Of a DNA stretch of 64,000 nucleotides, positions 23,021 through 35,899 are shown in pieces. A model generated the notes under the pieces. The model made no database searches. It had not been told where the DNA came from and was given only the letters and a program-made list of their open reading frames with translations. The position numbers were made by a program, and so were the translations under genes. Each line of letters starts with the position of its first letter. Within the stretch, counting starts at the first letter, position 1. The DNA is from Reyranella sp. (GTDB lineage Bacteria > Pseudomonadota > Alphaproteobacteria > Reyranellales > Reyranellaceae), in contig JAUXWB010000396.1 in the NCBI GenBank assembly GCA_030684475.1, positions 1 through 64,000 on the forward strand. Reading direction: 5' to 3'.

Positions 23021-23803
23021 ATGATCGACTGGCTCTACTCCCTCCCCGAATCGGCCCTGCTGGCGCTCTCGGCGCTGGTCCTGGTGCTGGGCATGGTGGT
23101 CCTGCCACGGGTGATCGGCCGGCTGCCCTGGATGACGCCCAGCGACTTCCACACCGACTTCGTCATCCGCGTCCAGACCACGCTTTTCACCATGACCAGC
23201 CTGGTCGTGGCCTTCACGCTGGTGCAGGCCGATCTCAACGCCCGCCAGGCCGATGCCCTGGTCCAGGCCGAAGCGTCGCAGATCAACAGTCTCGACCGCC
23301 TTCTGACGCGCTACGGCGATGCCGACGTCGCGGCCATCAGGCCGCATCTGCTCGCCTACGCGAAATCGATCGTCAAGGACGAGTGGCCCGCCATGCTGAC
23401 CGACCAGGGCAGCGAGAAGACGCGCTCGTTGTACGTCCCGGTCGCGCAGATGATCCTGACGATCGATCCGGCCACGCCGCGGCAGATCCAGATTTTCGCC
23501 GAAATGCTCAAGGCCATCGACGCGATCTCCGAGATGCGCGACCGGCGGCTGAACGCCCTCTCGGTGGCGCTGCGGGGGATCTACTGGGAAGTCGTTCTCT
23601 TCTCGGTCGTCGTCGTCGTCCTGGTGAGCGCGACGATCCAGCAGACGCCGTTTCGCACCACGGTTCTGGCCGCCCAGGCCGCCGTCCTGGGCGCCTTCAT
23701 CGGCTTCGTCTTTCTGATGGATCAGCCCTTCAAAGGCCAGAAGTCGATCAATGCCGACGCCATCGTCCAGGCGGTCTCCAGGATGGAGGCCCGCACCAGG
23801 TAG
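23021..23803 (+). CDS. DUF4239 (bestrophin-like) membrane protein
   Basis: 260 aa. It has an N-terminal membrane span (LLALSALVLVLGMVVLPRVIG, about 9-29), a second hydrophobic stretch near TTLFTMTSLVVAFTLVQADL (46-65), a long soluble helical region with RQADALVQAEASQINSL, and two closely spaced C-terminal spans (VVLFSVVVVVLVSATI and TTVLAAQAAVLGAFIGFVFLMDQPF). This topology and the VVAFTLVQA...EA-x-x-I-x-x-L pattern match DUF4239, relatives of bestrophin channels of unknown function. ATG 23021 is chosen for the AAGGG upstream and because a 31-residue upstream extension is not membrane-like. Confidence 0.85.
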   Translation: MIDWLYSLPESALLALSALVLVLGMVVLPRVIGRLPWMTPSDFHTDFVIRVQTTLFTMTSLVVAFTLVQADLNARQADALVQAEASQINSLDRLLTRYGDADVAAIRPHLLAYAKSIVKDEWPAMLTDQGSEKTRSLYVPVAQMILTIDPATPRQIQIFAEMLKAIDAISEMRDRRLNALSVALRGIYWEVVLFSVVVVVLVSATIQQTPFRTTVLAAQAAVLGAFIGFVFLMDQPFKGQKSINADAIVQAVSRMEARTR

Positions 23804-23884
23804 GCGTCAATTCTGTTGCCATCGGCCGGGTCGGCCGGCAGCCTCCAGAGCCGAATACCGATCCAAGCATCGAGGAACAGAACC

Positions 23885-24685
23885 ATGGCCGTCGTTGAAA
23901 CCGAACGTCACGGGCAGGTGCTCGTGGTCCGCATGAACCGGCCCGAGCGCCTGAACGCCCTCAGTCACGAGATGAGGACGGAACTCGCCCAGGCCTGGAC
24001 CGATTTCCGGCACAGCAAGGAGTTCGAGGTCGCCATCTTCACCGGCACAGGCCGCGGCTTCTGCGCCGGCGAGGACATGAAGGAGTCGCTGCAGAAGGGT
24101 GTGGCCGGCGGCCAGCGGCCGGCGATCGAGGACCCGTTCGTGTCGGGCACGCTCGAGAAGCCGGTGATCGCCGCGATCAACGGCTTCGCCATGGGCGGCG
24201 GCTTCATGCTGGTCGAGCGCACCGATCTCCGCGTCGCGGTACGCGAGGCGGTGTTCGAGGTCTCCGAGGCCAAGCGCTGGCTGCTCGGCGGCTACAACCA
24301 CGGCCATGTCGCCAACGTGCCCTATCCCATCGCCATGGAGATGGCGCTGGGCTTCCGTTTCAGTGCCCAGCGCTTTTACGAGATCGGCTTCCTCAACCGC
24401 CTGGTCGAGGCCGACCAGCTGATGCCGACGGCGCTCGCCATGGCCGATCACCTGCTGACGCTGCCGCCGGCGTCGCGCGTCAACACCGTGCACATGATGC
24501 GCCAGATGCGCCCGGCGCCGGCGCCCGAGATGCAGCGCCTGGCCGCGGCCCTGCACGACCACGGCGCCAAGAGCGACCTGATGGAGTCGCGCGCCGCCTT
24601 CGCCGAGAAGCGCAAGCCCAACTTCAAGGGCTGGAACGATCCCGAGGACCGCTACAAGCTGCCGACGCTCGAGTCGGTCAAGTGA
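23885..24685 (+). CDS. Enoyl-CoA hydratase/isomerase family protein
   Basis: 266 aa crotonase-fold acyl-CoA enzyme. The N-terminal VLVVRMNRPERLNALSHEM, oxyanion-hole segments GRGFCAGEDM (near 60) and INGFAMGGGFMLVERTDLRVA (98-118), and the VSEAKRWLLGG region in place of the usual PE-x-x-x-G-x-x-P are visible. A glutamate is at the first catalytic position (SEA). The tail AFAEKRKPNFKGWNDPEDRY is typical of short-chain members. ATG 23885 begins the homology. It converges with a GNAT gene, overlapping by 8 bases. Confidence 0.92.
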   Translation: MAVVETERHGQVLVVRMNRPERLNALSHEMRTELAQAWTDFRHSKEFEVAIFTGTGRGFCAGEDMKESLQKGVAGGQRPAIEDPFVSGTLEKPVIAAINGFAMGGGFMLVERTDLRVAVREAVFEVSEAKRWLLGGYNHGHVANVPYPIAMEMALGFRFSAQRFYEIGFLNRLVEADQLMPTALAMADHLLTLPPASRVNTVHMMRQMRPAPAPEMQRLAAALHDHGAKSDLMESRAAFAEKRKPNFKGWNDPEDRYKLPTLESVK

Positions 24686-25115
24686 TCGGGTAGTCGTAGC
24701 GGATGAATCCGACGTGGCGCGCGACCTTGTCGTAGAGGCCGCGGGCGCGGATGTTGTTGGCCTGGGTCAGCCAGTAGTAGCGCGGGCAGCCGTGCGCCCG
24801 CGCCGCCGCCGCGACTTCCTCGATCAGTGCCCGCGCCGCGCCCTGACCGCGCACCGTCTCGTCGACGAACAGGTCGGCGAGATAGCAGACGTCGTCGAAC
24901 CAGACGCTGGCATGGAACAGGTAGTGGGCGATGCCGACCACGCGGCCGTCGAGCCGCGCGGCGAGGCCGTGCAACTCCTCGGCCTTCATCAGCCGGCGCC
25001 ACGCGCGGTCGTAGTCGGCGTCGGGCAGCACCCGCTCGTAGAAGGTGTTGTAGCCGACCGCGAGCGGCTGCCAGCCGGCGCGGTCGGTCTCGCGAATCGG
25101 CGTGATCTCGATCAT
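24678..25115 (-). CDS. GNAT family N-acetyltransferase
   Basis: 145 aa. The acetyl-CoA loop is VDETVRGQGAARALIEEV (about residues 88-105, R-G-Q-G-A pattern), preceded by the YLADLFV strand and followed by YYWLTQANNIRARGLYDKVARHVGFIRY, the N-x-x-A-x-x-LY motif of the family. This pattern is common in small GNATs acting on diamines or amino acids; the substrate is not determinable. It lies 32 bases downstream of the DUF1428 gene on the same strand and may be co-transcribed with it. Confidence 0.88.
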   Translation of the reverse strand: MIEITPIRETDRAGWQPLAVGYNTFYERVLPDADYDRAWRRLMKAEELHGLAARLDGRVVGIAHYLFHASVWFDDVCYLADLFVDETVRGQGAARALIEEVAAAARAHGCPRYYWLTQANNIRARGLYDKVARHVGFIRYDYPIT

Positions 25116-25147
25116 GCCGCTTTTCTAGCGCAGGCAAGGCGTGCGGC

Positions 25148-25507
25148 CTAGGCTGCGACCAGCGTCTTGAAGCCGCCGTAGGCCATGCGCTTCATGTCGA
25201 AAGGCATCTCCTTCGGCATGCCGGGACCCGTCAGCCGCTTGTCGGCCATGACCTTGGCGTTGACCTTGTCGCGATGGGCGCGTGACTTGTAGACGATGTA
25301 GGAGAACACGACGGTTTCGCCCGCCTTGGTCTTGGCGAGCTTGGTAAAGGGCATGCCCATCTTCACCTTGAGGTCGTCGCCGACGCACTCGCGGTAGTCG
25401 AGCGCCCCATGCTCGCGCCAGATCTTGCCGGCCTTGCGGGCCATGCTCTTGTAGATTGCCAACTTCTTCTTGGGCACGACCAGAACGAAGCCATCGACAT
25501 AGGACAT
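25148..25507 (-). CDS. DUF1428 family protein
   Basis: 119 aa small alpha/beta-barrel protein of DUF1428 (MSYVDGFVLVVPKKKLAIYKSMARKAGKIWREHGALDYRECVGDD..., then VVFSYIVYKSRAHRDKVNAKVMAD, and FDMKRMAYGGFKTLV at the end). Function is unknown; the fold is ferredoxin-like, as in stress-responsive small proteins. AGGAG lies 6 bases before the ATG. The short promoter region contains a perfect inverted repeat (25523-25540) next to a consensus -35, so it is probably under repressor control. Confidence 0.88.
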   Translation of the reverse strand: MSYVDGFVLVVPKKKLAIYKSMARKAGKIWREHGALDYRECVGDDLKVKMGMPFTKLAKTKAGETVVFSYIVYKSRAHRDKVNAKVMADKRLTGPGMPKEMPFDMKRMAYGGFKTLVAA

Positions 25508-25522
25508 GACATGCTCCTGATA

Positions 25523-25568
25523 CTTAACTGTGTAGTTAAGGACTAGGCACTTGCCTACCGGGTGTCAA
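25523..25568 (-). promoter_or_regulatory. Promoter and operator of the DUF1428 gene
   Basis: On the minus strand a perfect -35 TTGACA (25563-25568) is followed 22 bases later by the palindrome CTTAACT-GTGT-AGTTAAG (25523-25540, 7-bp arms). The palindrome overlaps the expected transcription start and precedes the Shine-Dalgarno. Such a position suits a MarR/HxlR/ArsR-type repressor. The -35 lies inside the 3' end of the LysR gene. Confidence 0.6.
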
Positions 25569-26461
25569 TCAGGCCGCAGCACCGGCAAGACCCCGAGCCG
25601 CTTGGCGGCAAAGTCGAGGAAGGTTTCGATCTTGGGCGCACGATGGGCGCGGCCCTTGGTGACGAGGTGAACCGGCAGCGGCGGCTGTTCCCAGGCCTGC
25701 AGCAGGCGCACCAGCCGGCCGACGGCGAGATCCTCGGCCACCTGGTAGGACAGGAGCTGGACGATGCCATGGCCGTCGCGCGCCGCACGCAGCCGCGTCT
25801 CGACGTCGTCGACGCGCAACCGCCCGGTCATGTGCACCGGCGCGCCGCGCCGCGCGCCGGCGAAGACCCAGTCGATCGTGCTGCGCGCGGTGCCGAGGAT
25901 GGCTTCGTGGCCGGCGAGTTCGCCGGGCGTCCGCGGCGTGCCGCGCCGTTTGAGATAGACCGGGCTCGCCACCCACAGCCGGCGCACGTGGCCCACCGGC
26001 CGCACCGTCAAAGTCGAATCGGCGAGCGCTCCGATACGCAGTGCGACGTCGATACCCTCCTCGATCAGGTCGATGTTGCGGTCGTTCAGCAGCAGCTCGA
26101 CCTCAACTCCGTCGTGGGCGTCGAGGAAGCGCGACACGATCGGCGCGATGTGGCGGCGGCCGAATTGCACCGGCGCGGTGACACGGAGCAGGCCGCGGAC
26201 GGGTGCGTCGCGGGCACCCGAGGTCGCGGCCTCGTAGTCCTGCATCAGGCTGCGCGCCTTGTCGTAGAGCGCGCGACCGGCCTCGGTGGGCGCGAGGCGG
26301 CGCGTCGTGCGGTCGACCAGACGGACGCCGATGCGGTCCTCGAGCGCCGCCAGGGCCCGCGTCACGGCGGGCGGCGACCGCCGCAACCGCGACGCGGCGC
26401 GCACCAGGCTGCCTTCTTCCACGATGCGTACGAAGACGCCGAGTTCGTCCAGACGATCCAT
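25565..26461 (-). CDS. LysR family transcriptional regulator
   Basis: 298 aa from ATG 26461. The N-terminal winged HTH is typical (LGVFVRIVEEGSLVRAASRLRRSPPAVTRALAALEDRIGVRLVDRTTRRLAPTEAG, about 6-60), and the effector domain begins GLLRVTAPVQFGRRHIAPIVSRFL. The DRLDELGVFVRIVEEGS start and TTRRLAPTEAG belong to the large alphaproteobacterial CrgA/DmlR-like group. ATG 26464 one codon upstream is equally possible. It is divergent from the GFA/PNPOx-like operon, with a palindromic LysR-type box (26468-26484) right at its start codon, so it likely autoregulates and controls that operon. Confidence 0.92.
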   Translation of the reverse strand: MDRLDELGVFVRIVEEGSLVRAASRLRRSPPAVTRALAALEDRIGVRLVDRTTRRLAPTEAGRALYDKARSLMQDYEAATSGARDAPVRGLLRVTAPVQFGRRHIAPIVSRFLDAHDGVEVELLLNDRNIDLIEEGIDVALRIGALADSTLTVRPVGHVRRLWVASPVYLKRRGTPRTPGELAGHEAILGTARSTIDWVFAGARRGAPVHMTGRLRVDDVETRLRAARDGHGIVQLLSYQVAEDLAVGRLVRLLQAWEQPPLPVHLVTKGRAHRAPKIETFLDFAAKRLGVLPVLRPD

Positions 26462-26467
26462 CATATT

Positions 26468-26484
26468 ATTCCATAAAATGGAAT
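26468..26484. promoter_or_regulatory. LysR-type palindromic box
   Basis: ATTCCAT-AAA-ATGGAAT is a perfect 7-bp inverted repeat containing T-N11-A, the LysR box pattern. It begins 7 bases upstream of the lysR start codon and lies about 80 bases before the divergent GFA-family gene, as expected for a shared regulatory site. Confidence 0.7.
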
Positions 26485-26562
26485 TATGACTTTTACATTC
26501 CTGCTCTACCCGGCGCAATCGAGGGGACCTATCTTCGGCCGGTCCCAGCGAGGAGACCGGAC

Positions 26563-26958
26563 ATGTTGAACGGGAGCTGTCTGTGCGGCGGCCTCGCCTA
26601 CGAGGTCGATGCCGAATTGAGCCGGATCGCGCATTGCCATTGCCCGACCTGCCGCAAGACCCATGGTGCCGCCTTCTCGTCGGTCGCCGCGGTGCCGCGC
26701 GAGAAATTCCGCTGGACCAAGGGCGCCGAACTCCTGGGCGCCTTCGAATCCTCGCCCGGCAAGTTCCGCCGCTTCTGCACTAGGTGCGGCTCGCACATCA
26801 TGGCCGAGCGCACGGCCCAGCCCACCGTGCTGCTGCGGCTGGGCTGCCTCGATACCACCGTCGGTGAGCTGCCCCAGGTCCATATCTGGCGATCACAGGG
26901 CGCCTCCTGGTACGACCCGAAGACATCCATCGAGGAATTGCCGGAGGGGCTCACGTGA
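26563..26958 (+). CDS. GFA/CENP-V family zinc protein
   Basis: 131 aa small zinc-binding protein of the Gfa (glutathione-dependent formaldehyde-activating enzyme-like) family. The metal ligands are SCLCGG (C6, C8), HCHCPTC (C25, C27, C30) and CTRCGSH (C72, C75). The true formaldehyde activity is doubtful for most members. ATG 26563 has AGGAG 7 bases upstream. The stop overlaps the GTG of the next gene (GTGA). Expression is probably controlled by the divergent LysR. Confidence 0.92.
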   Translation: MLNGSCLCGGLAYEVDAELSRIAHCHCPTCRKTHGAAFSSVAAVPREKFRWTKGAELLGAFESSPGKFRRFCTRCGSHIMAERTAQPTVLLRLGCLDTTVGELPQVHIWRSQGASWYDPKTSIEELPEGLT

Positions 26959-27884
26959 ACCCGCAGGACGACGCGACGGACTTCCTGCCCTTCCACCGCG
27001 ACGAGCTGGCGGCGCAGGCGATTGCCAGACAGGGACCCAAGGGCGCGCGCCTGCGCCCCTTCATGCCCGACCAGCACCGCGAATTCTTCGCCGGGCTGTC
27101 CTACCTGTTCGCGGCCATCGCCGACGAACAAGGCTGGCCGGTCGCCTCGGTGCTTGCCGGCGCTCCCGGCTTCGTGCAATCGCCCGATCCCGTGACCTTG
27201 CGGATCGCGGCGCTGCCCGGAACGGACGATCCCGCCGCCGCGGGCCTGGCGATCGGCCGCGAGGTCGGCCTGCTCGGCCTCGATCTCACCAACCGACGGC
27301 GCAACCGCGCCAATGGGCGTCTCGAAACGGTCGATGCCGGCGGCCTCACGGTGCGCGTCGCCCAGAGCTTCGGCAATTGCGCCCAGTACATCCAGACGCG
27401 CCAACCGACGGCGATGGCGCGGACGCCGGCGCCCATCGAGGCCTTCGAGGGGCTGGACGAGGCGGCACGCGCGCTGGTCGCGGCGGCGGACACGTTCTTC
27501 GTCGCCAGCCGGTCAAGACCCGAGGTCGGCCGCGACGGCGGCCTCGACATGTCCCACCGCGGCGGCCGGCCGGGCTTTGTCGGCGTCGAGGGTGACACGC
27601 TCTCCATTCCCGATTTTCGCGGCAACCGCTTTTTCAACACCCTGGGTAACCTCCTGGGCGAGCCGCGCGCCGGCCTGCTGTTCATCGACTTCGCGTCAGG
27701 CGACCTGCTGCAGCTCCAGGGCCGGGTGGCGATCGACTGGACCCCCGGCGGCGCGGGACCCGCCGGCACGGAGCGGCTGTGGCGGGTCGAGGTCGAGCAC
27801 GGCTGGCGCCGGCGCGCCGCCTTCCCCTTCTCCTGGACCTTCGGCGACTATGCGCCGACCACGCTCAGGACGGGCGCATGGTGA
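26955..27884 (+). CDS. Pyridoxamine 5'-phosphate oxidase-like FMN-binding split-barrel protein
   Basis: 309 aa with two split-barrel-like parts. The N-terminal half has FHRDELAAQAIARQG and a strand-rich region. The C-terminal half carries DTFFVASRSR, DMSHRGGRPGFVGVEGDTLSIPDFRGNRFFNTLGNLLGEPRAGLLFIDF, matching PNPOx-like proteins (F-x-A-S-x-x-x-G-x-D-x-S-HRGG-x-PGFV). These usually bind FMN; the substrate is unknown. The GTG start at 26955 overlaps the GFA gene stop, so the two are translated together. It converges with the aroQ-type gene and overlaps its 3' end by 20 bases. Confidence 0.88.
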   Translation: MNPQDDATDFLPFHRDELAAQAIARQGPKGARLRPFMPDQHREFFAGLSYLFAAIADEQGWPVASVLAGAPGFVQSPDPVTLRIAALPGTDDPAAAGLAIGREVGLLGLDLTNRRRNRANGRLETVDAGGLTVRVAQSFGNCAQYIQTRQPTAMARTPAPIEAFEGLDEAARALVAAADTFFVASRSRPEVGRDGGLDMSHRGGRPGFVGVEGDTLSIPDFRGNRFFNTLGNLLGEPRAGLLFIDFASGDLLQLQGRVAIDWTPGGAGPAGTERLWRVEVEHGWRRRAAFPFSWTFGDYAPTTLRTGAW

Positions 27885-28320
27885 CCGAATTCAGGCCACG
27901 CAGCCGGGACACCATGGCCTCGAGCGCGAGGACGTAGGAGTCGACACCGAAGCCCGCGATCACGCCGATCGCCGAGTCCGACGTGATCGAGCGGCGGCCG
28001 CGCTTCTCGATGTTGGTGATGTGGATCTCGATGGCCGGCGCGCCGATCGAGCGCAGGCAGTCGCGCAGCGCGTGTCCGGCATGGAGAAAACCGGCCGGAT
28101 TGAACAAAATGCCGTCGACCTTGGCCCGGTCGGCCTTGTAGATTGCCGACACGGCGGCACCTTCGGTGTTGGTGTACATGATGTCGAGCGACACGCCGAG
28201 CCGACGCGCCTGCCGGCGCAGCATGGCGTCCAGTTCCTTGGCGCTCGTCGTCCCGTAGAGTTCGGGCTGGCGGCGGCCCAGATATTCCATATTCGCGCCC
28301 TGAATCAACAGTAGCTTCAT
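27865..28320 (-). CDS. aroQ: Type II 3-dehydroquinate dehydratase
   Basis: 151 aa dodecameric-type enzyme converting 3-dehydroquinate to 3-dehydroshikimate in the shikimate pathway or quinate breakdown. The key residues are present: the GANMEYLGRRQPELYG loop with Tyr22 as base, Asn74 in FNPAGF, His100 in IEIHITN and an Arg-rich lid (EKRGRRS). The motifs are divergent (GANMEYLG for GPNLNLLG, NPAGFLHAG for NPAGYTHTS), so it may be a paralogue with a catabolic role and not the housekeeping enzyme. The 3' end overlaps the PNPOx-like gene by 20 bases. Confidence 0.88.
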   Translation of the reverse strand: MKLLLIQGANMEYLGRRQPELYGTTSAKELDAMLRRQARRLGVSLDIMYTNTEGAAVSAIYKADRAKVDGILFNPAGFLHAGHALRDCLRSIGAPAIEIHITNIEKRGRRSITSDSAIGVIAGFGVDSYVLALEAMVSRLRGLNSVTMRPS

Positions 28321-28429
28321 CGCGTCCCCAAGTGCTCGACGCGCCGCCTCCCACAGGCCCGCAGCGGTTGTCCTGGCGAAGCCTATAACAATTCTCGCAC
28401 TAACTGAAAGCTTCCAGAATGCAGGCCAG

Positions 28430-29881
28430 CTATCGCGGCAGCGTCGTGCTGCCCATCAGTGCCTCGTCGATCGACCGCGCGCACTGGCGACCCTCGCGAA
28501 TCGCCCAGACGACCAGCGACTGGCCGCGGCGCATGTCGCCAGCGGCGAACAGCTTGGCCACCGAGGTCCTGTAGTCATTCACGTTGGCCGCGACGTTGCC
28601 GCGCGGATCGAGCGCCACGCCGGCCTGCTCGACCATGCCGGGCTTGCGCGGACCGACGAATCCCATGGCCAGCAGCACCAGATCGGCTTTCAGCCGGAAG
28701 GCGCTGCCCGCAACCTCCTGCATCGCCATGCGGCCATCGGCGCCCTTGGCCCATTCGACGCGGACGCATTCCAGCGCCTCGATCCGGCCGTCCTTGCCGA
28801 TTGCCTTCTTCGTGAGCACCGCGAAATCGCGTTCGACACCCTCCTCGTGCGAGGACGAGGTCCGCATCTTGAGAGGCCAGTCCGGCCAGGTCAGTGCCTT
28901 GTTTTCATGCTCCGGCGGCTGCGGCATGACCTCTAGCTGGGTCACCGAGGCGGCGCCCTGGCGATTGGACGTGCCGACACAGTCCGAACCGGTGTCGCCG
29001 CCGCCGATCACGATGACATGCTTGCCCTTGGCCGTGAGCGTGCCCTTGGGCGCGGCGCGCGCCTCGTCGTCGCCGGCGACCCGCTTGTTCTGCTGCACCA
29101 GGAAGTCCATGGCGTAGTGGATGCCGTCGAACTCACGCCCGGGCACCTCGAGGTCGCGCGGCAGCTCGGCGCCGCCGGTCAGCGCCACGGCGTCGTAGCC
29201 TTCGAGCAGCGACTTGATCGAGAGCGTGGCGCCGACCTCGACACCGGTGCGGAATTCGACGCCCTCGGCCTCCATCTGGCGCATGCGCCGGTCGATCAGG
29301 CGCTTCTCCATCTTGAAGTCGGGAATGCCGTAGCGCAGCAGCCCGCCGATGCGATCGGCCTTCTCGAACAGCGCCACCGAATGGCCGGCGCGGGCGAGCT
29401 GCTGGGCGCAGGCCATGCCGGCCGGGCCGGAGCCCACGACGGCGACTCGCTTGCCGGTCTTCCGCGCCGGCACCAGCGGGACGACCCAGCCCTCCTGCCA
29501 GCCGCGATCGACGATGGCGCATTCGATCGACTTGATGGTGACCGGGTTGTCGTCGATGTTCAGCGTACAGGCCGCCTCGCACGGCGCCGGACAGATGCGG
29601 CCGGTGAATTCCGGGAAATTGTTGGTCGAGTGCAGCATCTCGAGCGCGTCCCGCCAGCGGTCGCGGCGCACGAGGTCGTTCCAGTCGGGGATCAGGTTGT
29701 TGACCGGACAGCCGTTGTGACAGAACGGAATGCCGCAATCCATGCAGCGCGCGCCCTGCCGGCCGATCTCGGCCGGCGGCAGCGGCAGCACGAATTCCTT
29801 CCAGCTCTTCAGGCGCTTCTCGACCTTCTCGTAGGGCCGGTCCTTGCGCTCGATTTCCAGAAACCCCGTCGGCAGACCCAT
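28430..29881 (-). CDS. gltD: Glutamate synthase (NADPH) small subunit
   Basis: 483 aa beta subunit of GOGAT. It passes NADPH electrons via FAD and [4Fe-4S] clusters to GltB. The N-terminal cluster cysteines are in [14 protein letters not shown] (about 46-59) and CPAPCEAAC (about 97-105). The FAD-binding [13 protein letters not shown] (near 151) and the second dinucleotide fold [12 protein letters not shown] (near 300) follow. Five bases separate it from the gltB stop, so it is co-transcribed. It forms the nitrogen-assimilation pair with gltB. Confidence 0.96.
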   Translation of the reverse strand: MGLPTGFLEIERKDRPYEKVEKRLKSWKEFVLPLPPAEIGRQGARCMDCGIPFCHNGCPVNNLIPDWNDLVRRDRWRDALEMLHSTNNFPEFTGRICPAPCEAACTLNIDDNPVTIKSIECAIVDRGWQEGWVVPLVPARKTGKRVAVVGSGPAGMACAQQLARAGHSVALFEKADRIGGLLRYGIPDFKMEKRLIDRRMRQMEAEGVEFRTGVEVGATLSIKSLLEGYDAVALTGGAELPRDLEVPGREFDGIHYAMDFLVQQNKRVAGDDEARAAPKGTLTAKGKHVIVIGGGDTGSDCVGTSNRQGAASVTQLEVMPQPPEHENKALTWPDWPLKMRTSSSHEEGVERDFAVLTKKAIGKDGRIEALECVRVEWAKGADGRMAMQEVAGSAFRLKADLVLLAMGFVGPRKPGMVEQAGVALDPRGNVAANVNDYRTSVAKLFAAGDMRRGQSLVVWAIREGRQCARSIDEALMGSTTLPR

Positions 29882-29886
29882 CTACG

Positions 29887-34536
<4,650 letters not shown>

Positions 34537-34685
34537 CGACTCTGTCCTGCTGGCGCGGAGGCAGCATCCCCCGGATGCGTCCGTTCGGGCATTATTAGCC
34601 CGGCTGCCGGGCCGGGTGAAAGCAATTGTTGCGGCGCAAAAGGCCCTGTAACTTGGTCGCAGCTCTCCTCAAAGGTGGGACTGAG

Positions 34686-34970
34686 ATGTCGCTTCGGTCA
34701 ATTCGTCGCCTGTCGGCTGTCGCCGTCGCCCTATCGCTGGCCACCGCCGCGGCCGCCTGCGCGGGCCCGGGCGCGAGCCAGGCCTACACCGGCCCGGGCT
34801 GGTATCTGGAGAAGCCATACATGCTCGTTCTCGGCGGTCCGAAGGTCTTCGCCGGGCCGATGTCGTACGACAAGTGCGAGGAGCAGCGGGCCAAGATCGG
34901 CGGCGACCTGTCGACCGACATGCTCTGCGTCAATCATCCCGGCAAGCCCACCAAGTACGGTCTCTACTAG
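34686..34970 (+). CDS. Small exported protein, possible lipoprotein
   Basis: 94 aa. A basic N-terminus is followed by a hydrophobic segment (LSAVAVALSLATAAAACAGPG, about 9-29) with Cys in an AAAC context that resembles a lipobox; cleavage by signal peptidase I after ASQA is the alternative. The mature part is short, with WYLEKPYMLVLGG and cysteines in DKCEEQRA and DMLCVNHPG that may form a disulfide. ATG 34686 has an AAGGTGGG Shine-Dalgarno. No function is recognised. Confidence 0.75.
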   Translation: MSLRSIRRLSAVAVALSLATAAAACAGPGASQAYTGPGWYLEKPYMLVLGGPKVFAGPMSYDKCEEQRAKIGGDLSTDMLCVNHPGKPTKYGLY

Positions 34971-35084
34971 CGAAACCGACGCCGAATAGCCGCCGGTAAC
35001 GGAATTCGGCCAAGCGAGCGTACTGGCCGCGAGATGACCGGGAAACGGTACCTCGTCGTGCTCGGCATGACTAAAGTGCGACCA

Positions 35085-35873
35085 ATGCAAAAATTCATTC
35101 ACATCACCGACACCCATTTCGTGCCGCCGGGCAACCTGCTCTACGGCCTCAACCCGATCGACCGGCTGGCGCTCTGTGTCGCCGACGTGAACCGCAACCA
35201 TGCGGACGCGGCCTTCGCGATCCTGACCGGCGACCTCGCGCACAAGGGCGAGCCCGAGGCCTATGCGGCCCTGAAGCGCGAACTCGACAAGCTCGTGATC
35301 CCCTACCATCTGCTGGTCGGCAACCACGACGATCGCGCCAATTTCCACGCGACCTTTCCGCAGGCCAAGTTCGACGAGAACGGCTTCGTCCAGTACACGC
35401 TCGACATGGGCGAGGGCGTGACGGGCGTCTGCCTCGATACCAACGAGCCCGGCAAGCCGTGGGGCACCTTTTGCGAAACGCGCGGCGCCTGGCTCAAGGC
35501 CACGCTCGACCGGCTCGGCAATAAGCCGGTCATCGTCTTCATTCACCATCCGCCCTTCAAGGTGCGACTCCGGCGCATGGACGACATCTCGTTGCTTGAA
35601 CCGCAGCATTTCATCAAGGCGATCGAGGGTCGGACCAATATCCGGCACATGTTCTTCGGCCATCTGCACCGGCCGGTCGCGGGAAGCTGGCGCGGCATTC
35701 CGATTTCGACCCTGCGCGCGACCAGCCATCAGGTGGCGCTCGACTTCGTCATAGAAGGCCGCATCCCCGGCAGTCACGAGCCGCCGGCCTATGGCGTCTG
35801 CCTGCTCGAGGAGGACCAGATGATCGTGCACATGCACGACTATCTCGACCGGACGAACACCTTCCTGCTCTAG
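35085..35873 (+). CDS. Calcineurin-like metallophosphoesterase, CpdA family
   Basis: 262 aa phosphodiesterase with the full dinuclear-metal motif set: D9-x-H11 (HITDTHF), GDLAHKG (near 50), GNHDDR (near 82), HHPPF (near 160) and GHLHRP (near 200). The family includes CpdA, which hydrolyses cyclic AMP; related class III enzymes act on other nucleotides or phospholipids. ATG 35085 is chosen because the DxH motif normally lies within 12 residues of the start; ATGs at 35034 and 35067 would give extensions. It converges with putA. Confidence 0.88.
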   Translation: MQKFIHITDTHFVPPGNLLYGLNPIDRLALCVADVNRNHADAAFAILTGDLAHKGEPEAYAALKRELDKLVIPYHLLVGNHDDRANFHATFPQAKFDENGFVQYTLDMGEGVTGVCLDTNEPGKPWGTFCETRGAWLKATLDRLGNKPVIVFIHHPPFKVRLRRMDDISLLEPQHFIKAIEGRTNIRHMFFGHLHRPVAGSWRGIPISTLRATSHQVALDFVIEGRIPGSHEPPAYGVCLLEEDQMIVHMHDYLDRTNTFLL

Positions 35874-35899
35874 CCGCCCCTGTCCAGCCGCCCCTGTCC
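35872..35899. repeat. Tandem 14-bp duplication between convergent stop codons
   Basis: AGCCGCCCCTGTCC occurs twice in perfect tandem (35872-35885 and 35886-35899). It starts inside the TAG of the phosphoesterase gene and ends at the stop codon of putA. A shortened third echo (TAGCCG) follows. It looks like a recent slippage event. Confidence 0.8.
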
